From Leptasterias polaris (lineage: Eukaryota > Echinodermata > Asteroidea > Forcipulatida > Asteriidae): a stretch of 64,000 nt of DNA. The first letter of the stretch is position 1. Every line of letters begins with the position of its first letter. The position numbers were made by a program, and so were the translations under genes. Of this stretch, positions 31,701 to 44,571 are shown one piece after another. The stretch covers positions 186,001 through 250,000 of the forward strand of contig JAZGTN010000003.1 of the NCBI GenBank assembly GCA_037783415.1, written 5' to 3'. Below the pieces are notes generated by a model. It had not been told where the DNA came from, did not search any database, and saw nothing but the letters and a program-made list of their open reading frames with translations.

Positions 31701-34700
31701 GCTTCACCCATATCCTCCAAGCAGCTTCCTCCGTTATGGCAGGTCAAATGTGCACACGCAGTTGGTGAATCTGCAGACCGAAAAAACATCAAAGTTCTCT
31801 GTTTTAGTAACACATCATATCGTATGTTTAATCAAACATGACCGCAAAGGTACATAATTTGCAGGTAGTCATGCATCCATGAATTCACAAGGGAACAGAA
31901 CAGTTATCACAATTATACGCCGTGCAAAACATGAACACAATTACATTGAAGAGTATAAAATACATTATGTTCTGAATAAATTAAAATGTTATAAGAATTT
32001 TTCCCCAGCAGACACAGCAAACATGGATATTTGTAGGTTCTTTTAATATGGTGCAAAAATCATGGGTTGGGAAAATGTTGACCCAATTTCAGTCAAGTGT
32101 GGCACACAAATAATATGTATTTCGGTTAAAAAAACAAACAAGTTTATATGATTTATTTCATATAATACCTATATTTGCTCAGACTCCCAGTTCTTGGCTA
32201 CTTCTTTTGTTGCTATACACAGAAAGTCATCAAGGTAATTGCAAATAGTGTCTTCATCTTTGATAAGTGGTTGACAGATACACTTACTTGTCTCACAGTG
32301 TTTACCAGTGAATTCACTTAAGCAGTTGCATTTTGTCTTGCCACCTCCAAAAGTTTTGCATGCTCCGCCATTCAAACATGTTCCAACAGAGCAACTAGTG
32401 TCTTCATCTGGGAAAAAAAATAAAATAAAATAAAAAAATCTGCAGTGACGTCACACGCTAATGTGAAAATTGTTTTTGGATTTAAGCGATCGTATAATTT
32501 CAGTAAAGTCCTGAAAATTATAAGCACGAACAATGCATTATAGGCCATATAGACAATTTGACCTGTGACCTCACATGTTTACAAAAGAGCCACAGAGCCT
32601 GGACTCCCTGCAAGCAGAGTTTGTACACAGTTCAATGGAAGAGAACAATAAATCTTATGTTTTATGGACTGTCTGATTTTTTTAAAATTACATTTCATGC
32701 AACAAGAAAAAGTAACAGTATAGTCACAACGGCTGGATAGCAAATACTCTAAACAATGCATTGACGTCAACAAGGTGTCATCTTAGAGGTAGATGGATGA
32801 GGAAAGAGGAACAATTCAAAACGCACATATTAAAATGCACGGCGCACAGGATTGGCCAATGAACAACCTCCTTTTGAGCTATATAACGCCCTACTCAAAT
32901 GACATCATGTGCATAATGTATATAATACATAGTCGCTTAGCAATCCGCTATAGATACAGGGTGCCATACCAAAGATTTGCAGCCATTGTGACTTAAGCTC
33001 AATGGAAAAGTTACAAAAGGTACAACTGCACCATTCAAATACTTTCTTTATCTCTTGCCGATTACATTATCTTCATGTACACGATAGTCTTCATTAATTT
33101 TACTTTTAAGATGTCTCCACAGTTTAACCATGACTTGTTTTTCCTCTTTGTTATTGCTGTCAAATCATCCTGAATGATTTGAAAGCACTGAGCTAAGTTG
33201 ATCTTCATTTTAGCTGTGAAGGTACTCAATGGATCAAAATAAGCAAGGAATCTGCACGGAGCAGCATTACATGTTAGAAGTGTAAAACAAAAACTAAGCA
33301 GGCCCTTTTATTGTTAAGAAAATGTTTGTGCCTTAAAAAGTTGGACCGTGTGAGGATAACGAGTTCATAAACTTCAAAAAGGACTTTAGCAATGTCAGGA
33401 GGATGCAGTGACATCAGCCAACTTCCTAGTTACCCAATGTAGAATGTACCTTCAATCTCGCAAGTATCACCTATGAAACCTTCTTGGCAAGTGCAGAACA
33501 CATCGTCTAAGACGGTGTAGCACGTTCCTCCATTCAGACAGGGATTCCACGCAGCGCATGGATCATTATAATTTGCTGTACGAAGAAAACAAAACTCATG
33601 ATGTATTAAAAGGCATCTGAAAAGACTTACCTAACTATGTTTGGTTTAGAAAACAAACTAGGGCGTCTTGCTGAAAATAAACCAAGCAGCAAATCTCTCC
33701 AATCTGCTGCCTATAAATCATTTTCTTTAGCCGCTCCAGGACTGTGGAACAACCATTCCATCACCATACGCACCTCAAATTCGCTGCCTATTTTCAAGAA
33801 AGCTCTTAAATAATAATTTTTTCCTAAGTTGGTTTCTGTAAATTTCTTTTTTGTCCATTTGTTGTATTATTTGCATTGATATTGTCTGTTTTCTAAAGCG
33901 CTGTGGTCTAAATGAAATGGCGTTATATAAAAGCCCCGTGTATGTATGTATGTATAATCTTTGTTAAAAATAATTTTTAAAGTCTTTGTCGATGAATAAA
34001 TGTTCAAAAACGTGTACTTACAAATTTGACAGTTTGTTCCTCTCCACTCTGCGGAGCACAGGCAGACTGTTTCACCATGGTCGTCACTACAGGTTCCACC
34101 ATTTTGGCAGAATGTGTCGCTGCATTTGATAAAATCCTCTAGTAAAGGGAACAAACGTTATTGTCGGTTGTTAAATTTTCAATTATTGTAAACAAAAAAC
34201 ATCACACCCACACACATCCAACAACACCATTGGTTTTGTACACGCAAACGAATCGAGGACGTCCTCGGTGCCACTTTTTCCCGGATCCCTTTTGTTAAAA
34301 ACCTCTTAAAATCCTCGGTTTGGAATGCGTGGACATTCCCAACTGACAACACACACACCAACCATTTAAATGAAAATGATTTTACTCCTTATTATGTTTA
34401 AAAACTTTACTTTACTCTTCTGAAGTATTTAAAAAGCATTGTTTAAGTGAATTGCTGTTACAAGCAAAAGGTACGCAAACTTCAGAGTAATGTCGTCAGG
34501 AAATAATGTTATAATAAACTACAACTCAGCTCAGGCCAAGCAATTTATCCGTGTTGTGAATACAGATATTTAGCTGTCGTCGTTTTGAGTTCACATGTTG
34601 CATTGACATGAGTACTTTCAGTTCAACATAAATCATCGTGTGCCCAGAAGGCTCCATATGCCCTTCTTGCAGGCTCACAAAGTACCTCTTCAGTAATAAT

Positions 34701-36294
34701 AATAATACTTTAATAATAATCCTTTATTCAGGCATATCACAATACATACAAAATAAACACATTAAGTAAAATAGATAAAAATATGAAAACCGACCCAATC
34801 CCAATATACAGCAAGATTTAAAAAAATAAAATAATAATAACGAAAACCACCCCATCCCAGTAAAAAGCCATAAACAATAAAATGGCTCCTCTGACAACAA
34901 ATAAACCGGGGGTTGTCAAAATAACACCTTGGGTGTTGTCATATAATTAAAGGGGGATAAAAACAGAAAGACCAATGTACATCGTATACACAAACACTTT
35001 GGTGTTTTTTAACACCCTATGATGTACATTTAGGTTTCTTGTTTTTGTAATAGTTTGTTTTATTGATATTTGTCTACACCCATTGTGTTGAATTTAACAC
35101 CCCGGTTTTGCAGTGTGGTTATTCAGTAGTTCAAACACTTTGGTGTTTTTTAACACCCTATGGTGTACATTTAGGTTTCTTGTTTTTGTAATAGTTTGTT
35201 TTATTGATATTTGTCAACACCCATCGTGTTGAATTTAACACCCCGGTTTTGCAGTGTGGTTATTCAGTTGTTCAAACACTTTGGTGTTTTTTAACACCCT
35301 ATGGTGTACATTTAGGTTTCTTGTTTTTGTAATAGTTTGTTTTATTGATATTTGTCGACACCCATTGTGTTGAATTTAACACCCCCGTTTTGCAGTGTGG
35401 TTATTCAGTAGTTCAAAGGTTTCGCGGCACACATCTGGAAACACTTGCTGGAAACACTTGCCATTATCGGTGATTCCATTTGTTGTTTATTATTTGTTGT
35501 TAACGATTTCACAGGAAATAAACATGGTTGATCATGTACGACATTTTGTCGAAGATTTCGCGGTTTTAAAACAATCAATGGAGGTACATTAATACTCTGT
35601 GTTATTCTCAGATTGACCTTTGGCACAGCTCAAACTGTTTTTTATTACCAAACAGACATTGGTCAATCACCAGTTTAGCAAAATCAGATGGTACCCGAAA
35701 GAGGACATTTTATTGCATTTAGATGTGACGTTGTACACTGCAAATGGATGCTACTAAATCCACCCATTTATACAAAACTATTTATCTCATTGTCGTAATG
35801 TGATAATATAGACACCGAGGGCTGTGTCTTAACACAACGAGACACTTAAATAAAACACCACATTATTATTATTATTTTATCATAAAGCACCAACTAAAAT
35901 AGCATTTTACTTTACACTGCAGATTATAAAATTTAAAGTCAAATGTGCTTACAAATGAATCAAACAATGTTGTAAAATATTTCGTTAATTTCTTTTATGG
36001 ATTTTGAAATAATGTTTATATTACATTGGGATTTATTGAAATTAGTGTTAATTATTTGATTTGCTCATAAAGATAACATAGGGGCTTTCCTTTTATTTTT
36101 AAGTGTCAAACGTCACTTGTGTTTTAGAGTTTTTTAATTTGTATAAGGAGGTATTTATTCTTTCCATTTCTCACTTACTTACCTATTTTAGACGGTTTCG
36201 TTGGACTGCAAATCACTGGCCAGGTGCAGCTGAAGCAAAGTAAGACTCCAAGCACCAATCCCACCGCGCTGCGAAACATTCTCGCCCTCACCAT
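28597..36294 (-). CDS. gene B: intact five-EGF type I membrane protein (8 exons, 326 aa)
   Basis: Exons on the minus strand are 36,294-36,183; 34,138-34,022; 33,575-33,450; 32,407-32,288; 31,770-31,654; 31,394-31,275; 29,135-28,985; 28,714-28,597. They total 981 nt with compatible phases throughout. The protein has a signal peptide (about 1-30) and EGF domains at 38-76, 77-118, 119-158, 159-197 and 198-237. A linker with YYDVYP follows, then a transmembrane helix at about 256-281, a basic stop-transfer (WRVSRNRR, 281-288) and a 38-residue tail ending FSVKG. It likely sits at the plasma membrane with EGF domains outside. I cannot name an orthologue; EGF domains alone are too generic. It is the only one of the three tandem genes with no visible defect. 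The five EGF exons look identical in protein to those of gene A. Confidence 0.85.
28985..29135 (-). CDS. gene B exon 7: transmembrane segment
   Basis: 151 nt, phase 1 in and phase 2 out, with acceptor GATTTTAG and donor GTATGACG. It reads LGLIVILPVAFLVLLLGG, then LKVAFIIWRVSRNRR. Confidence 0.85.
29962..30329. mobile_element. 368-bp MITE, TTAA target site, unit 2
   Basis: Copy of the element at 12,086-12,453, in the same place within gene B intron 6, so it was present before units 1 and 2 separated. Confidence 0.85.
31275..31394 (-). CDS. gene B exon 6: EGF domain 5
   Basis: Same sequence and splice sites as 13,398-13,517 (SCLGFTCLNGRICTLGGG start, GYTGTSC end). 120 nt, phase 1-1. Confidence 0.88.
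31654..31770 (-). CDS. gene B exon 5: EGF domain 4
   Basis: Same as 13,777-13,893 (HNGGSCLEDMGEAYCQC ... GWHGHYCEK). 117 nt, phase 1-1. Confidence 0.88.
32288..32407 (-). CDS. gene B exon 4: EGF domain 3
   Basis: Same as 14,411-14,530 (LNGGACKTFGGGKTKCNC ... FTGKHC). 120 nt, phase 1-1. The acceptor side differs slightly (TTTTCCCAG). Confidence 0.88.
33450..33575 (-). CDS. gene B exon 3: EGF domain 2
   Basis: Same as 15,574-15,699 (CLNGGTCYTVLDDVFCTC ... GFIGDTC). 126 nt, phase 1-1. Confidence 0.88.
33653..33955 (+). mobile_element. LINE 3' fragment, unit 2
   Basis: Copy of 15,777-16,079 with the same AAPGLWNN tail and (TGTA)n end. Shared with gene A, absent from gene C. Confidence 0.8.
34022..34138 (-). 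CDS. gene B exon 2: EGF domain 1
   Basis: Same as 16,146-16,262 (CSDTFCQNGGTCSDDHG ... WRGTNC). 117 nt, phase 1-1. Confidence 0.88.
34991..35416. repeat. 141-bp tandem repeat, unit 2
   Basis: Copy of 17,115-17,540 with the same copy number, in gene B intron 1. Confidence 0.9.
36183..36294 (-). CDS. gene B exon 1: start codon and signal peptide
   Basis: Same as 18,307-18,418: MVRARMFRSAVGLVLGVLLC and so on, phase 1 donor GTAAGTAAG. Confidence 0.86.
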
Positions 36295-36473
36295 TACGAC
36301 CCAACACTGTTATGATGCAGTCTGCCTTGCAGAATACTTAGTAGTCGTAGTCCAAAAATTGCTAAGTCTCTGATTACGCTGCGTGGGTATGATGTTCAGG
36401 AGGATTGAATTTTAGGTGTTTCACAGTCTGCTGTTCAGAGTGTTTGTGAACGAACTCTCTCTACCTCCAAAGT

Positions 36474-36480
36474 TTATATA
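36474..36480 (-). promoter_or_regulatory. TATA box of gene B
   Basis: TATATAA about 180 bp upstream of the ATG, identical in context to the gene A element. Confidence 0.55.
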
Positions 36481-37175
36481 CCAGTCGATACCTGCAGGTT
36501 TTGACGCCTCTATTGTACGATAGCCATCGGTTCGACACACAATAAAAGTACTACAGTTTGGCCTCGTTGTATTAAAGGCACAATTCCTCGAAATTTCTCC
36601 CCTATATGCCCACTGTGTACTTTGGCACCTACGATCTTTCAACTCCATTATAAAAGAATTAGCCTACCATGCTTCCGCCAACGGAAATAGCCACTTTCAC
36701 TTTGCACCCTTTTTAAAATATCGGGGAAATGTCTTTGTGCTCAGGTTTGAGTAATTTTTTGTGTGATCTTGGGCGATTACAGTCGATTGTACTAAGGAGA
36801 AAAATATGTAGCCCTGTGTTCTGTTGATTAAAATCACCCATGGCAACGAAAGGCTTAATCAGAGAAAAAAAAGTAATTCAAAAATTATATAAAATTATAG
36901 TCAGTGTTTGGCAAATTGTCCTCTTAGGTGAAATGACCTTGCCTGATTTTATGTCATTTTACAAGTCTCAAAAATAGTATTTACGTACTTAGCACACTAA
37001 CTATTTGAAGCTGTAATGTTGAAGGGCAGATCTTAAAACTCTGTCAAAATGTTACCTACACAGTGTGTTGTACTTAGTGAGTACTGCTTTAAAAAACAAA
37101 ACAATTCCTCTTGAAACACAACCAACTGCCCGGAGTCAAAACGTTGGTTCTACAAAACACCAGACCGTATTTTGT

Positions 37176-37886
37176 CATGAATAAAAGTCAGGCCAGCTGA
37201 CAAGGTTTCCCGGTAGTTTCAGCAAAAAAGGGAGTATCATGCTTCATTTACACGCATTCGAATTCACGCATGTTTCCCTATTTCATTCACCTAATAGCTA
37301 TGGGTTTTTGTTAGCTTTTTTCGCATTCATTTTCACTTTCATGGCCATTGTTCTTCTCATTCATGCTCGTTTCATGATCAGTGATTGTATATTTAACTCA
37401 TAGATATGTTATCATTCTTCAGTTGAAATTCTAATATCTACTTACACTTGATGAAATTAGATAATTGACCAGCCTGTTGCTGTTGGCTTTTTTGAAACGA
37501 TCTTTCCGACCTAATGAACTTGAACGCTCTTATTTAACAAGTGATCGTGATTGTTAAATTGATGACATTGAATTACCCCTTTTGACTAATGGAGCATTAA
37601 TTTTTAAACTAACTTGTATGAGACGGGTGTTAAACTCAATGAATTCAAGCCGGAAACCTTGTTGATATTTCTTTTCCAAAAAAGTCATATATACAAAGAA
37701 AACTTTGAACATGAACTTCTTCAATCTGTGTACAAACAATTGATTAAATGGATTTAACTGTTTCTCAAACTTATAATCTGATGTATCATGTCAGTGCAAC
37801 TTAAGAGTTGAGCTTAAAAAGAAGTCAATCCCCAAAATTGTGTTTTTCAATTGTCACTATAATAACAATCGAGCTGTCGTGTGTGT
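37176..37886. repeat. repeat X half P2, permuted copy, unit 2
   Basis: Copy of 19,300-20,010. Confidence 0.72.
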
Positions 37887-37896
37887 GGGTGCCAAC

Positions 37897-38019
37897 TTAC
37901 GGGGTACTTTTAACAATGGAACACTGCTACCCAACAAGGTTTTCTTTGTTCTAGTGGTACCCCACAGAGGATTTCTACAGAAAAGGGGATAGTAGAATAA
38001 CAATGGAAGTACCCCGTAA
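37897..38019. mobile_element. 123-bp MITE, unit 2
   Basis: Copy of 20,021-20,143 with the same TTACGGGGTACTT ends. Confidence 0.72.
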
Positions 38020-38288
38020 CTGCCATATGTAAGGATGTGTTAAGTTAAGAGAGTGCCCTTGCATGAACTTGGATCACCATTTGGTGGGAACTTGTTTGAA
38101 AACACCAGGAGAGTGCCTTTTATTATTTCCCCTTCTATCACACGGTTCGGTGATTTGTTTGATTTACGTCGAGAAAAAATTCAATGATGCAATGCCCCAA
38201 AATATCAGACGGACCCAAACCACCCATGCTCTAATCTTTACTCGTCTGACGTCAGACGGCATTGTATTAATGTTTTAATGCCTGTCCC

Positions 38289-39043
38289 TTTAGGGGCTCC
38301 GTACTCTCGCACAGTCTATTTTAAACAAATATTTCGGCGCACCTCTGACATCGTCTAAACAAAATTTAAAATCACCGATGGTCGATTACACGGTGGCTCT
38401 TGTGTACTTAAGCAGCTCATGGATGAATGGCAAATATCTTATTTGTACTACTTTTTATGAAAAAGATTCAACGAAATCCTGATCCCACGCTGCATGCTCT
38501 GTTCGAGGTGACGGGTTGGCTTTATTAATAGTGCATGACTATAGACACTTTCGCTTGGTGCTGGGGTTCGGGCAAACGGGGCAACCATTCATCAGTGCAT
38601 ATGTTATACATCTTGTCAGCAGGGGGTGGGGTGGGGCTAGGCCTAAAGGGGCAAGGGTCTGTGCTGAAGGGACTCCCTTCCCCAGTCCACGCTTGTTACT
38701 TCACTGGGGTTTTGACTGAAATGGAATGCTGTACGATACAGCTTTTTACCGGGGAAACCTTTCACAGATTTGGGGGGCATCTTTGAGAAATGTTATTATT
38801 ATACAAGGCGAATAATGTTGATCCTTGAGTAAAATTACACAAACTTGTAAACATTGATCACGGTACAGTCATCTTGGTTTTCTCCATGTATCACAAGAAG
38901 CCCTCAACGTGGGGGCTGGTATAAGAGACCGAACAGTCTGGGTTTTGTTGTTGTGTTGTTTCATAATAGTGTTTGTATTGGGGGTTTTTCTGGTGGTATT
39001 AATACTGATTTCTAACAGGCAAATAAAGTTATTGAGTGTGTGT
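38289..39043. repeat. repeat X half P1, permuted copy, unit 2
   Basis: Copy of 20,413-21,165. Confidence 0.72.
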
Positions 39044-39116
39044 TAATTTTGTGGGGAGAATTATAAATGCTTTCTGAAAGGCCAATCAGCACAGATCAAA
39101 CAGTTTAAAGACTTAA

Positions 39117-39457
39117 AGGGTGTGTACAACATTGGTAATTGTCAATTCCAGTATCGACACTTGATGTGACTCAAAATATACATGAAATAACAAACCTGTG
39201 AAAGTTTAAGCTCAATCGGTCTTCAGAGTCATGAGAAAACAGTGAAAAATAACCTTATATGTTTTAACTTTTTTTCAAACATCAGATTTTATCCTGCAGG
39301 AAAGACTATTGTTTTACTCATTTCCTAAAAACTATAGCATTTCAAGCAAAACTATTTCAAGGGAAGTTTTCCACCATGACCATCTTTATACCATGTAAGT
39401 TATGTGCAAATCTATGAGCATTTATATTTTCAATCTTACCAATGTTGTACACACCCT
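39117..39457. mobile_element. 341-bp MITE, TTAA target site, unit 2
   Basis: Copy of 21,242-21,582; right inner end GTTGTACACACCCT. Confidence 0.8.
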
Positions 39458-39470
39458 TTAAATCGTTAAT

Positions 39471-40370
39471 TTATTTTCCCGAGAAAACAATGTTTTCGTA
39501 ATACAATACCTTCGTTAACTTCTGGCACAACTTCAATACGTATGACCGGATTATTTTGTGCAATTCACTTCTATTTTGGAATTTACTTCCATACGGAAAC
39601 TTATTCCCGTTCGGAAATTGGACCCGACTGTTCGAAAATTCGCGTTGCAATTTGCAATTTTGTGTGATAAATCTTATCCTAACATACTGCTGAGTTGTAC
39701 GGCTGACTACCGGTAGTTTATCTTCAAAAGTGTGACAGGTCCTCGTTGATTCTTCAAGAGCAACCTCAATGTTTGATACTGCGGCCGTTATCCCCGAACT
39801 CCGACAGTGACTGTGCTCGGCCGAGCCTGCCGCAACAGATGGGGCGACCGATCCCGAAATAGATGGGGCACCAGAGTACGGTGGTGGTGGTCCTGTCGCA
39901 GTAGGCAGACGGACAGGTTGGTATTCTCCGATTGCATAAGCGTACTCGTGACTCTCCGGCGGCACCGACGATCGCGACGTCTTCCTTGTCGGTGGTGGGT
40001 CGCCGTAGGCATACTGGTAGGCCGAAGCTGGGTTGCGGGCTACACTAGGCTCCTTGACTGTGTAGTTGTTCTGGACTGGGTTCTTGGTGTAACGCCTGTA
40101 GCGCCTGGGCATGTTTGATCCATTGGCCTGGTTGGAACCGTGCAGATCCTTAGCGAAGAGTGAGCTCGGGTTCGGCGTGGCATGAGCATGAACGAAGCCT
40201 CCGTTCTTGTTTCCAAAACGAGGATCGTAAACCGCAAAGTTGCTGAACCCACGGCATAGGAGTGAGATTGCTGACTCCGACGAATTCCACAAAAACATGG
40301 AATAATACACATTAAATATAAGAAATTTTGTTTTTGGGGGGTGGGGAATTGAAACAATTCCACAACCCAA
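39471..40370 (-). CDS. exon-like ORF with PPPPY motif, unit 2
   Basis: Copy of 21,596-22,495 with one amino-acid change that I can see (KEPSVARNP instead of KEPSVSRNP). The proposed phase 2 acceptor is at 40,243. The frame is kept over 299 codons in both units, but the two are so similar that this says little about selection. Confidence 0.55.
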   Translation of the reverse strand: MGCGIVSIPHPPKTKFLIFNVYYSMFLWNSSESAISLLCRGFSNFAVYDPRFGNKNGGFVHAHATPNPSSLFAKDLHGSNQANGSNMPRRYRRYTKNPVQNNYTVKEPSVARNPASAYQYAYGDPPPTRKTSRSSVPPESHEYAYAIGEYQPVRLPTATGPPPPYSGAPSISGSVAPSVAAGSAEHSHCRSSGITAAVSNIEVALEESTRTCHTFEDKLPVVSRTTQQYVRIRFITQNCKLQREFSNSRVQFPNGNKFPYGSKFQNRSELHKIIRSYVLKLCQKLTKVLYYENIVFSGK

Positions 40371-40724
40371 AATTGTTAAAACGTATTACACTAGCCAGTA
40401 AGCTGTTTACTTCAATGTGGCTGGTTGGCATGACATAAATACGTATACAAAGTGTGTACTCCAAATAGGTTTACGATTGTTTTAGCTGAAACCTATTTGT
40501 AGTATACTTTCTATGCGTTTCTATGTCATCCCAACCAGCCATATTGAAGTAACAGCTCAAACCAAGCAGTAATTTATTGGTAATTACTGTGTAATACGTC
40601 TTGGTATTGTTTGCGTTGATTTTGGTTAAAAGGATAATGGCAAGTGTCTTTGTATACATGAGTAATGAGATACTTGCTCATTTGCTATGAATGTAACGTC
40701 ACAACACTATAAAACAAAAACCGC

Positions 40725-40940
40725 TGGGTCAGCATTATTCCGGGTCCCGAAGGACCTGATGACCAATTTGGGGGGTAAATATGACCCGGAATCTGTGTCA
40801 AAGTGACCCAGAAACTGACGCAGAATTCCAGTTAAACTCAAATCTTTAAACCAGTTTCCGGGGGTCAGTCTGACCCAGATATGAATACCAGACCCTATGG
40901 TACCAGGGTTCCGGGTTAACTCTTACCCGGGAAAACCTTG
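40725..40940. repeat. GACCCGG-rich repeat, unit 2
   Basis: Copy of 22,850-23,065. Confidence 0.45.
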
Positions 40941-41809
40941 TCTAGAGCGCAACCCTTAAAGGGATGGTATATGTTTGATAGTCACTCTTAAAACTAATGG
41001 CAATAAAAACTGACTTGGTTAGAAGTACAGCAGCTTTCGATAGTATAAAGCATTTTGAGAATCATTTCATATCGAAGTAATGTGGTTGAGGAAAAAAGAT
41101 ATTAGGGTTTTATTCCCCACAATTTAAATCTGAGAAACATTTCCATCAGAAATGTTCCTCAGATTGTATATTCTGTTAGGGATTATTCTTCCTTCGTGGA
41201 CATTCGCTCCGGTTTTTCGGCGACATCTCAAAAACGAGTCCACCTTTTGAAGTGAAATTTTCACGGGTTAGTTTTACTGTGTGTATCAACATAAATGTTA
41301 ATATATAGATTAAAACAATCTAACTGTTCCAACAACCGAAGGTATGCTTTTTTTTTAACTGTCCAACTCATTCTTGAGTATTTTTGATTTATGTGTGTGC
41401 ACAGCGTGGGGGCTAGCTACACGTTACACAGGGAGAGAAAAGGGAGCCAGACCACCAACTACGTTGTTGTCATCCCGTTTTTGCCAGTCGGTACACCTCG
41501 CTGATCGAATCCGCTGTTTCAAAATCGCAACGTTTCAATGCTAATTAAATAAGATTTATATCAATACATAGGAATACCACTTTTGTTAAATTGACGGTGC
41601 AATTAGTTTCAAAAAATTTTGTGACAAAAAATTACCAAAAACGAAACCCTCCCCCCAAAAAAACAAAAAAACAAAAACAAAAAACGGAGCCCCTGAAGGA
41701 ATAGGTAAACAAATAAAGCTAAAAGTTAAAAGGTGGGAAAAATACCCCCCTCTAAATATTTCTACATCCCTCGACACACAAAACCATTTCGACACACAAA
41801 ACACACAAA

Positions 41810-42054
41810 ACCATTTCGTTTCCTCAAACGAAATTTATTTTGTGAACGAAGTGTGCTTTTCTAGGTAACGAAATTGATTATTCCTAGAAAATACGTTTTC
41901 GTTCCCTCAATAAACGTTTTCGTTCCCTCGAAATACACTTTCTTTCAATAAAAATACGCTTTTGTTCCCATAAGATACGCTTTCGTTTCATGATTTCGTT
42001 CCCTCAAGTATTATTTCGTTCCCTCGAAATAACACTTCGAGGGAACGAAATAAT
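41810..42054. repeat. TTTCGTTCCCTC array and hairpin, unit 2
   Basis: Copy of 23,935-24,175. The perfect 19-bp arms are 42,010-42,028 and 42,036-42,054. Confidence 0.85.
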
Positions 42055-42104
42055 TTAGTATTTTTTTTACATGGTCAGATTTAAAAAAATAAATTCGTCG
42101 CTTT

Positions 42105-43570
42105 AGGGGCTCCGTACTCTCGCTTAATCTATTCATTAAACAAGTATTTCGTCGCACCTCTGACGTCATCTAAAAAATTGTAAAAACCATCGATGGTCGA
42201 TTACACGGTGGCTCTTGTGTACTTAAGCAGCTCATGGATGAATGGCAAATGTCTTGTTTGCACTCCTTATTAGGAAAAAGATTCAACGACGCCGAAAATT
42301 AATCATAACACCGACCTCCTGCTCCCACGCTGCATGCTCTGTTCGAGGGGACGGGTTGGCTTTATTAATAGCGCTTGACTAGACACTTTCGTTTGGTGCT
42401 GGGGTTCGGGCAAACGGGGCAACCATTCATCAGTGCATATTATACATCTTGTCAGCGGGGGTGGGGGATGGGGGGGCTAAAGGGGCAAGAAGCTGTGCTG
42501 AAGGGATCCCCCTGCCCCCAGTCCACGCTTGACTAAAGGGTATTGAATGCTGTACGATACAGCCTTTTACCGGGGAAACCTTTCAAAGATTTTGGGGACA
42601 TCTTTGAGAAATGTTCTTATTATTCTACAAGGCGAATAATGTTGATCCTTGAGTAAAATTACACAAACTTGTAAACATTGATTGGTTTTCTTCCATGTCT
42701 CACAAGCCCTCAACGTGGTGCTGGTATAAGAGACAGAACAGTCTAGGTTTTGTTGTTGTGTTATTTCATAATGGTATTAATAGTTTTATTTCTGGTGGTA
42801 ATACTGATTTCCCACGGGCAATAAAGTTATTGAGAAATTAGTTCAGACGTTCATTTCAGTTCAACTGTGCATTCATTTCCACACGCAAGAAATCGGTAAC
42901 ACTTAATTGACATTCACTAAACCCCATAAGTGGGTTGACTTTCCGCGAACCATTTATTTTATTTTTGTAATAGTGATTTATAAAGAATGAAAATAATAAT
43001 AATGTACACTGAACAAAAGTCAGGCCAGCTGACAAGGTTTTAAAGTAATTTCAGCAAAAATAAAGAGTATTCTGTTATTTCATTAACACGCATTCGAATT
43101 TACGCATGTTTCCATATTTCTTTCCTTTCGCTTTGGGTTCTTGTTAGCTATTTTCGCATTCATTTTCACTTTCATGCACATAATTATATCTTTTTCTCAT
43201 TCGGGTTCGTTTCAGTGATTGTAGTATTTATAGACATATTAATCATTCTTCAGTTGAAATTCTACTATCTACTTACACTTGGTGAAATAAAATATTTGAC
43301 CAGCCTGTTGGTGTTAGCTTTTTTGAAAACATGATCATTGCGACCTAATGAACTTGAACGCTCTTATTTAACAGGTGATCGTGAATGTTAAATTGATGAA
43401 ATTGAATTAGACCTTTTGACTAATGGAGCATTAATTTTCAAACTAACTTGTATGAGACGGGTGTTAAACTCAATGAAGTTTTTTGTTTATTCAAGCCGGA
43501 AACCTTATAGTTATATCAAAATGAAATTATTAATTGGTAATTTTTACCAAAAAAGTCGTATATACAAAGA
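42105..43570. repeat. repeat family X, unit 3 copy
   Basis: P1 then P2, as in units 1 and 2. It marks the start of the third tandem unit. Confidence 0.75.
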
Positions 43571-43574
43571 AACA

Positions 43575-44120
43575 AAGGGGTACAACAAGTTAGAGGTATA
43601 CAAACAAAAGAGATGCGTTAGGGAATGTTTTGTCTGATGCAGAACATTATCATAGTTATGTGCTAAACCTAATCTAATTACAACTTTTGTCCATAATTAG
43701 ATGACGTATTTTCCTTTATTTTGTCAATTAATACTCATGAATAATTGTTAACAAAACAGAGTTGAATTCGGTGCAGTAATTAATTTGTATACGGCTGGAA
43801 GTAAAACTAACTCCGAAGATAACGAGGGTTATCCGAACCAAAAATGTGGTTCGGATAACCCACGTGACCTTCGTTTTTTGAAACATGCTCGAAAACGGCC
43901 AAAATTGATGGTTTCTTTCAGGAACCGTTCTTATCCATTCCTGCATGGAAGACATTTGGAGTCATGCTTTAGTATATTTTGTAAGCAAAATAGCCCAACG
44001 AAGCCGGTTTGTCCCTTTAAACTTCAATTACTTTGGGACAGTATGATGGTGTGACTTAATAATACACGAGCAAAACATTGAGTACAATTTTGATGTATAC
44101 GACATTTATTTATTTAGGCC
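43575..44120. repeat. spacer segment with GGTTATCC hairpin, unit 3
   Basis: Copy of 6440-7060. Lacks the poly(G) tract that precedes it in units 1 and 2. Confidence 0.65.
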
Positions 44121-44124
44121 TGGT

Positions 44125-44265
44125 AGCCTTCTCAGTATTACAACTGCTATCCATAAGGAAACTGTGTACAAATTATAAAGATTAAAATAGTAAAATAGTA
44201 AAATACTCTCAAAATTACTAAAATACTCTCAGTATTACAACTGCTATCTATAATGACAGTGTGTG
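44125..44265. repeat. minisatellite, left part, split by an insertion
   Basis: The array stops inside a repeat at ataatgacagtgtgtg and resumes at 49,488 (tacaaacagtacag), which identifies the DNA between as an insertion. Confidence 0.85.
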
Positions 44266-44571
44266 CACTGTAAAAACGGTGCGCATCATGCACCTGTATG
44301 AAGTAAGGTGAAGTATTTGATGCGCGTACGGTTGGAAATAAACGCACATGAGGTGATCCTCACTATCATTACATGCACTTGAGGTACTAAACATGAGCAG
44401 TATTAAGGTAGGCCTACATGAAGTACTTCATGCACATGAAGTAAAAACGTTAATTACTTTCGGAAATACTTCATGTGCGTGAGGTACATTAAGTATTGTT
44501 AAACATGCACTTGCAGTTACGTGATGTGCTTGAGGTGCAATACGTGATTGTGTTTCTGCGACTCAAAAATA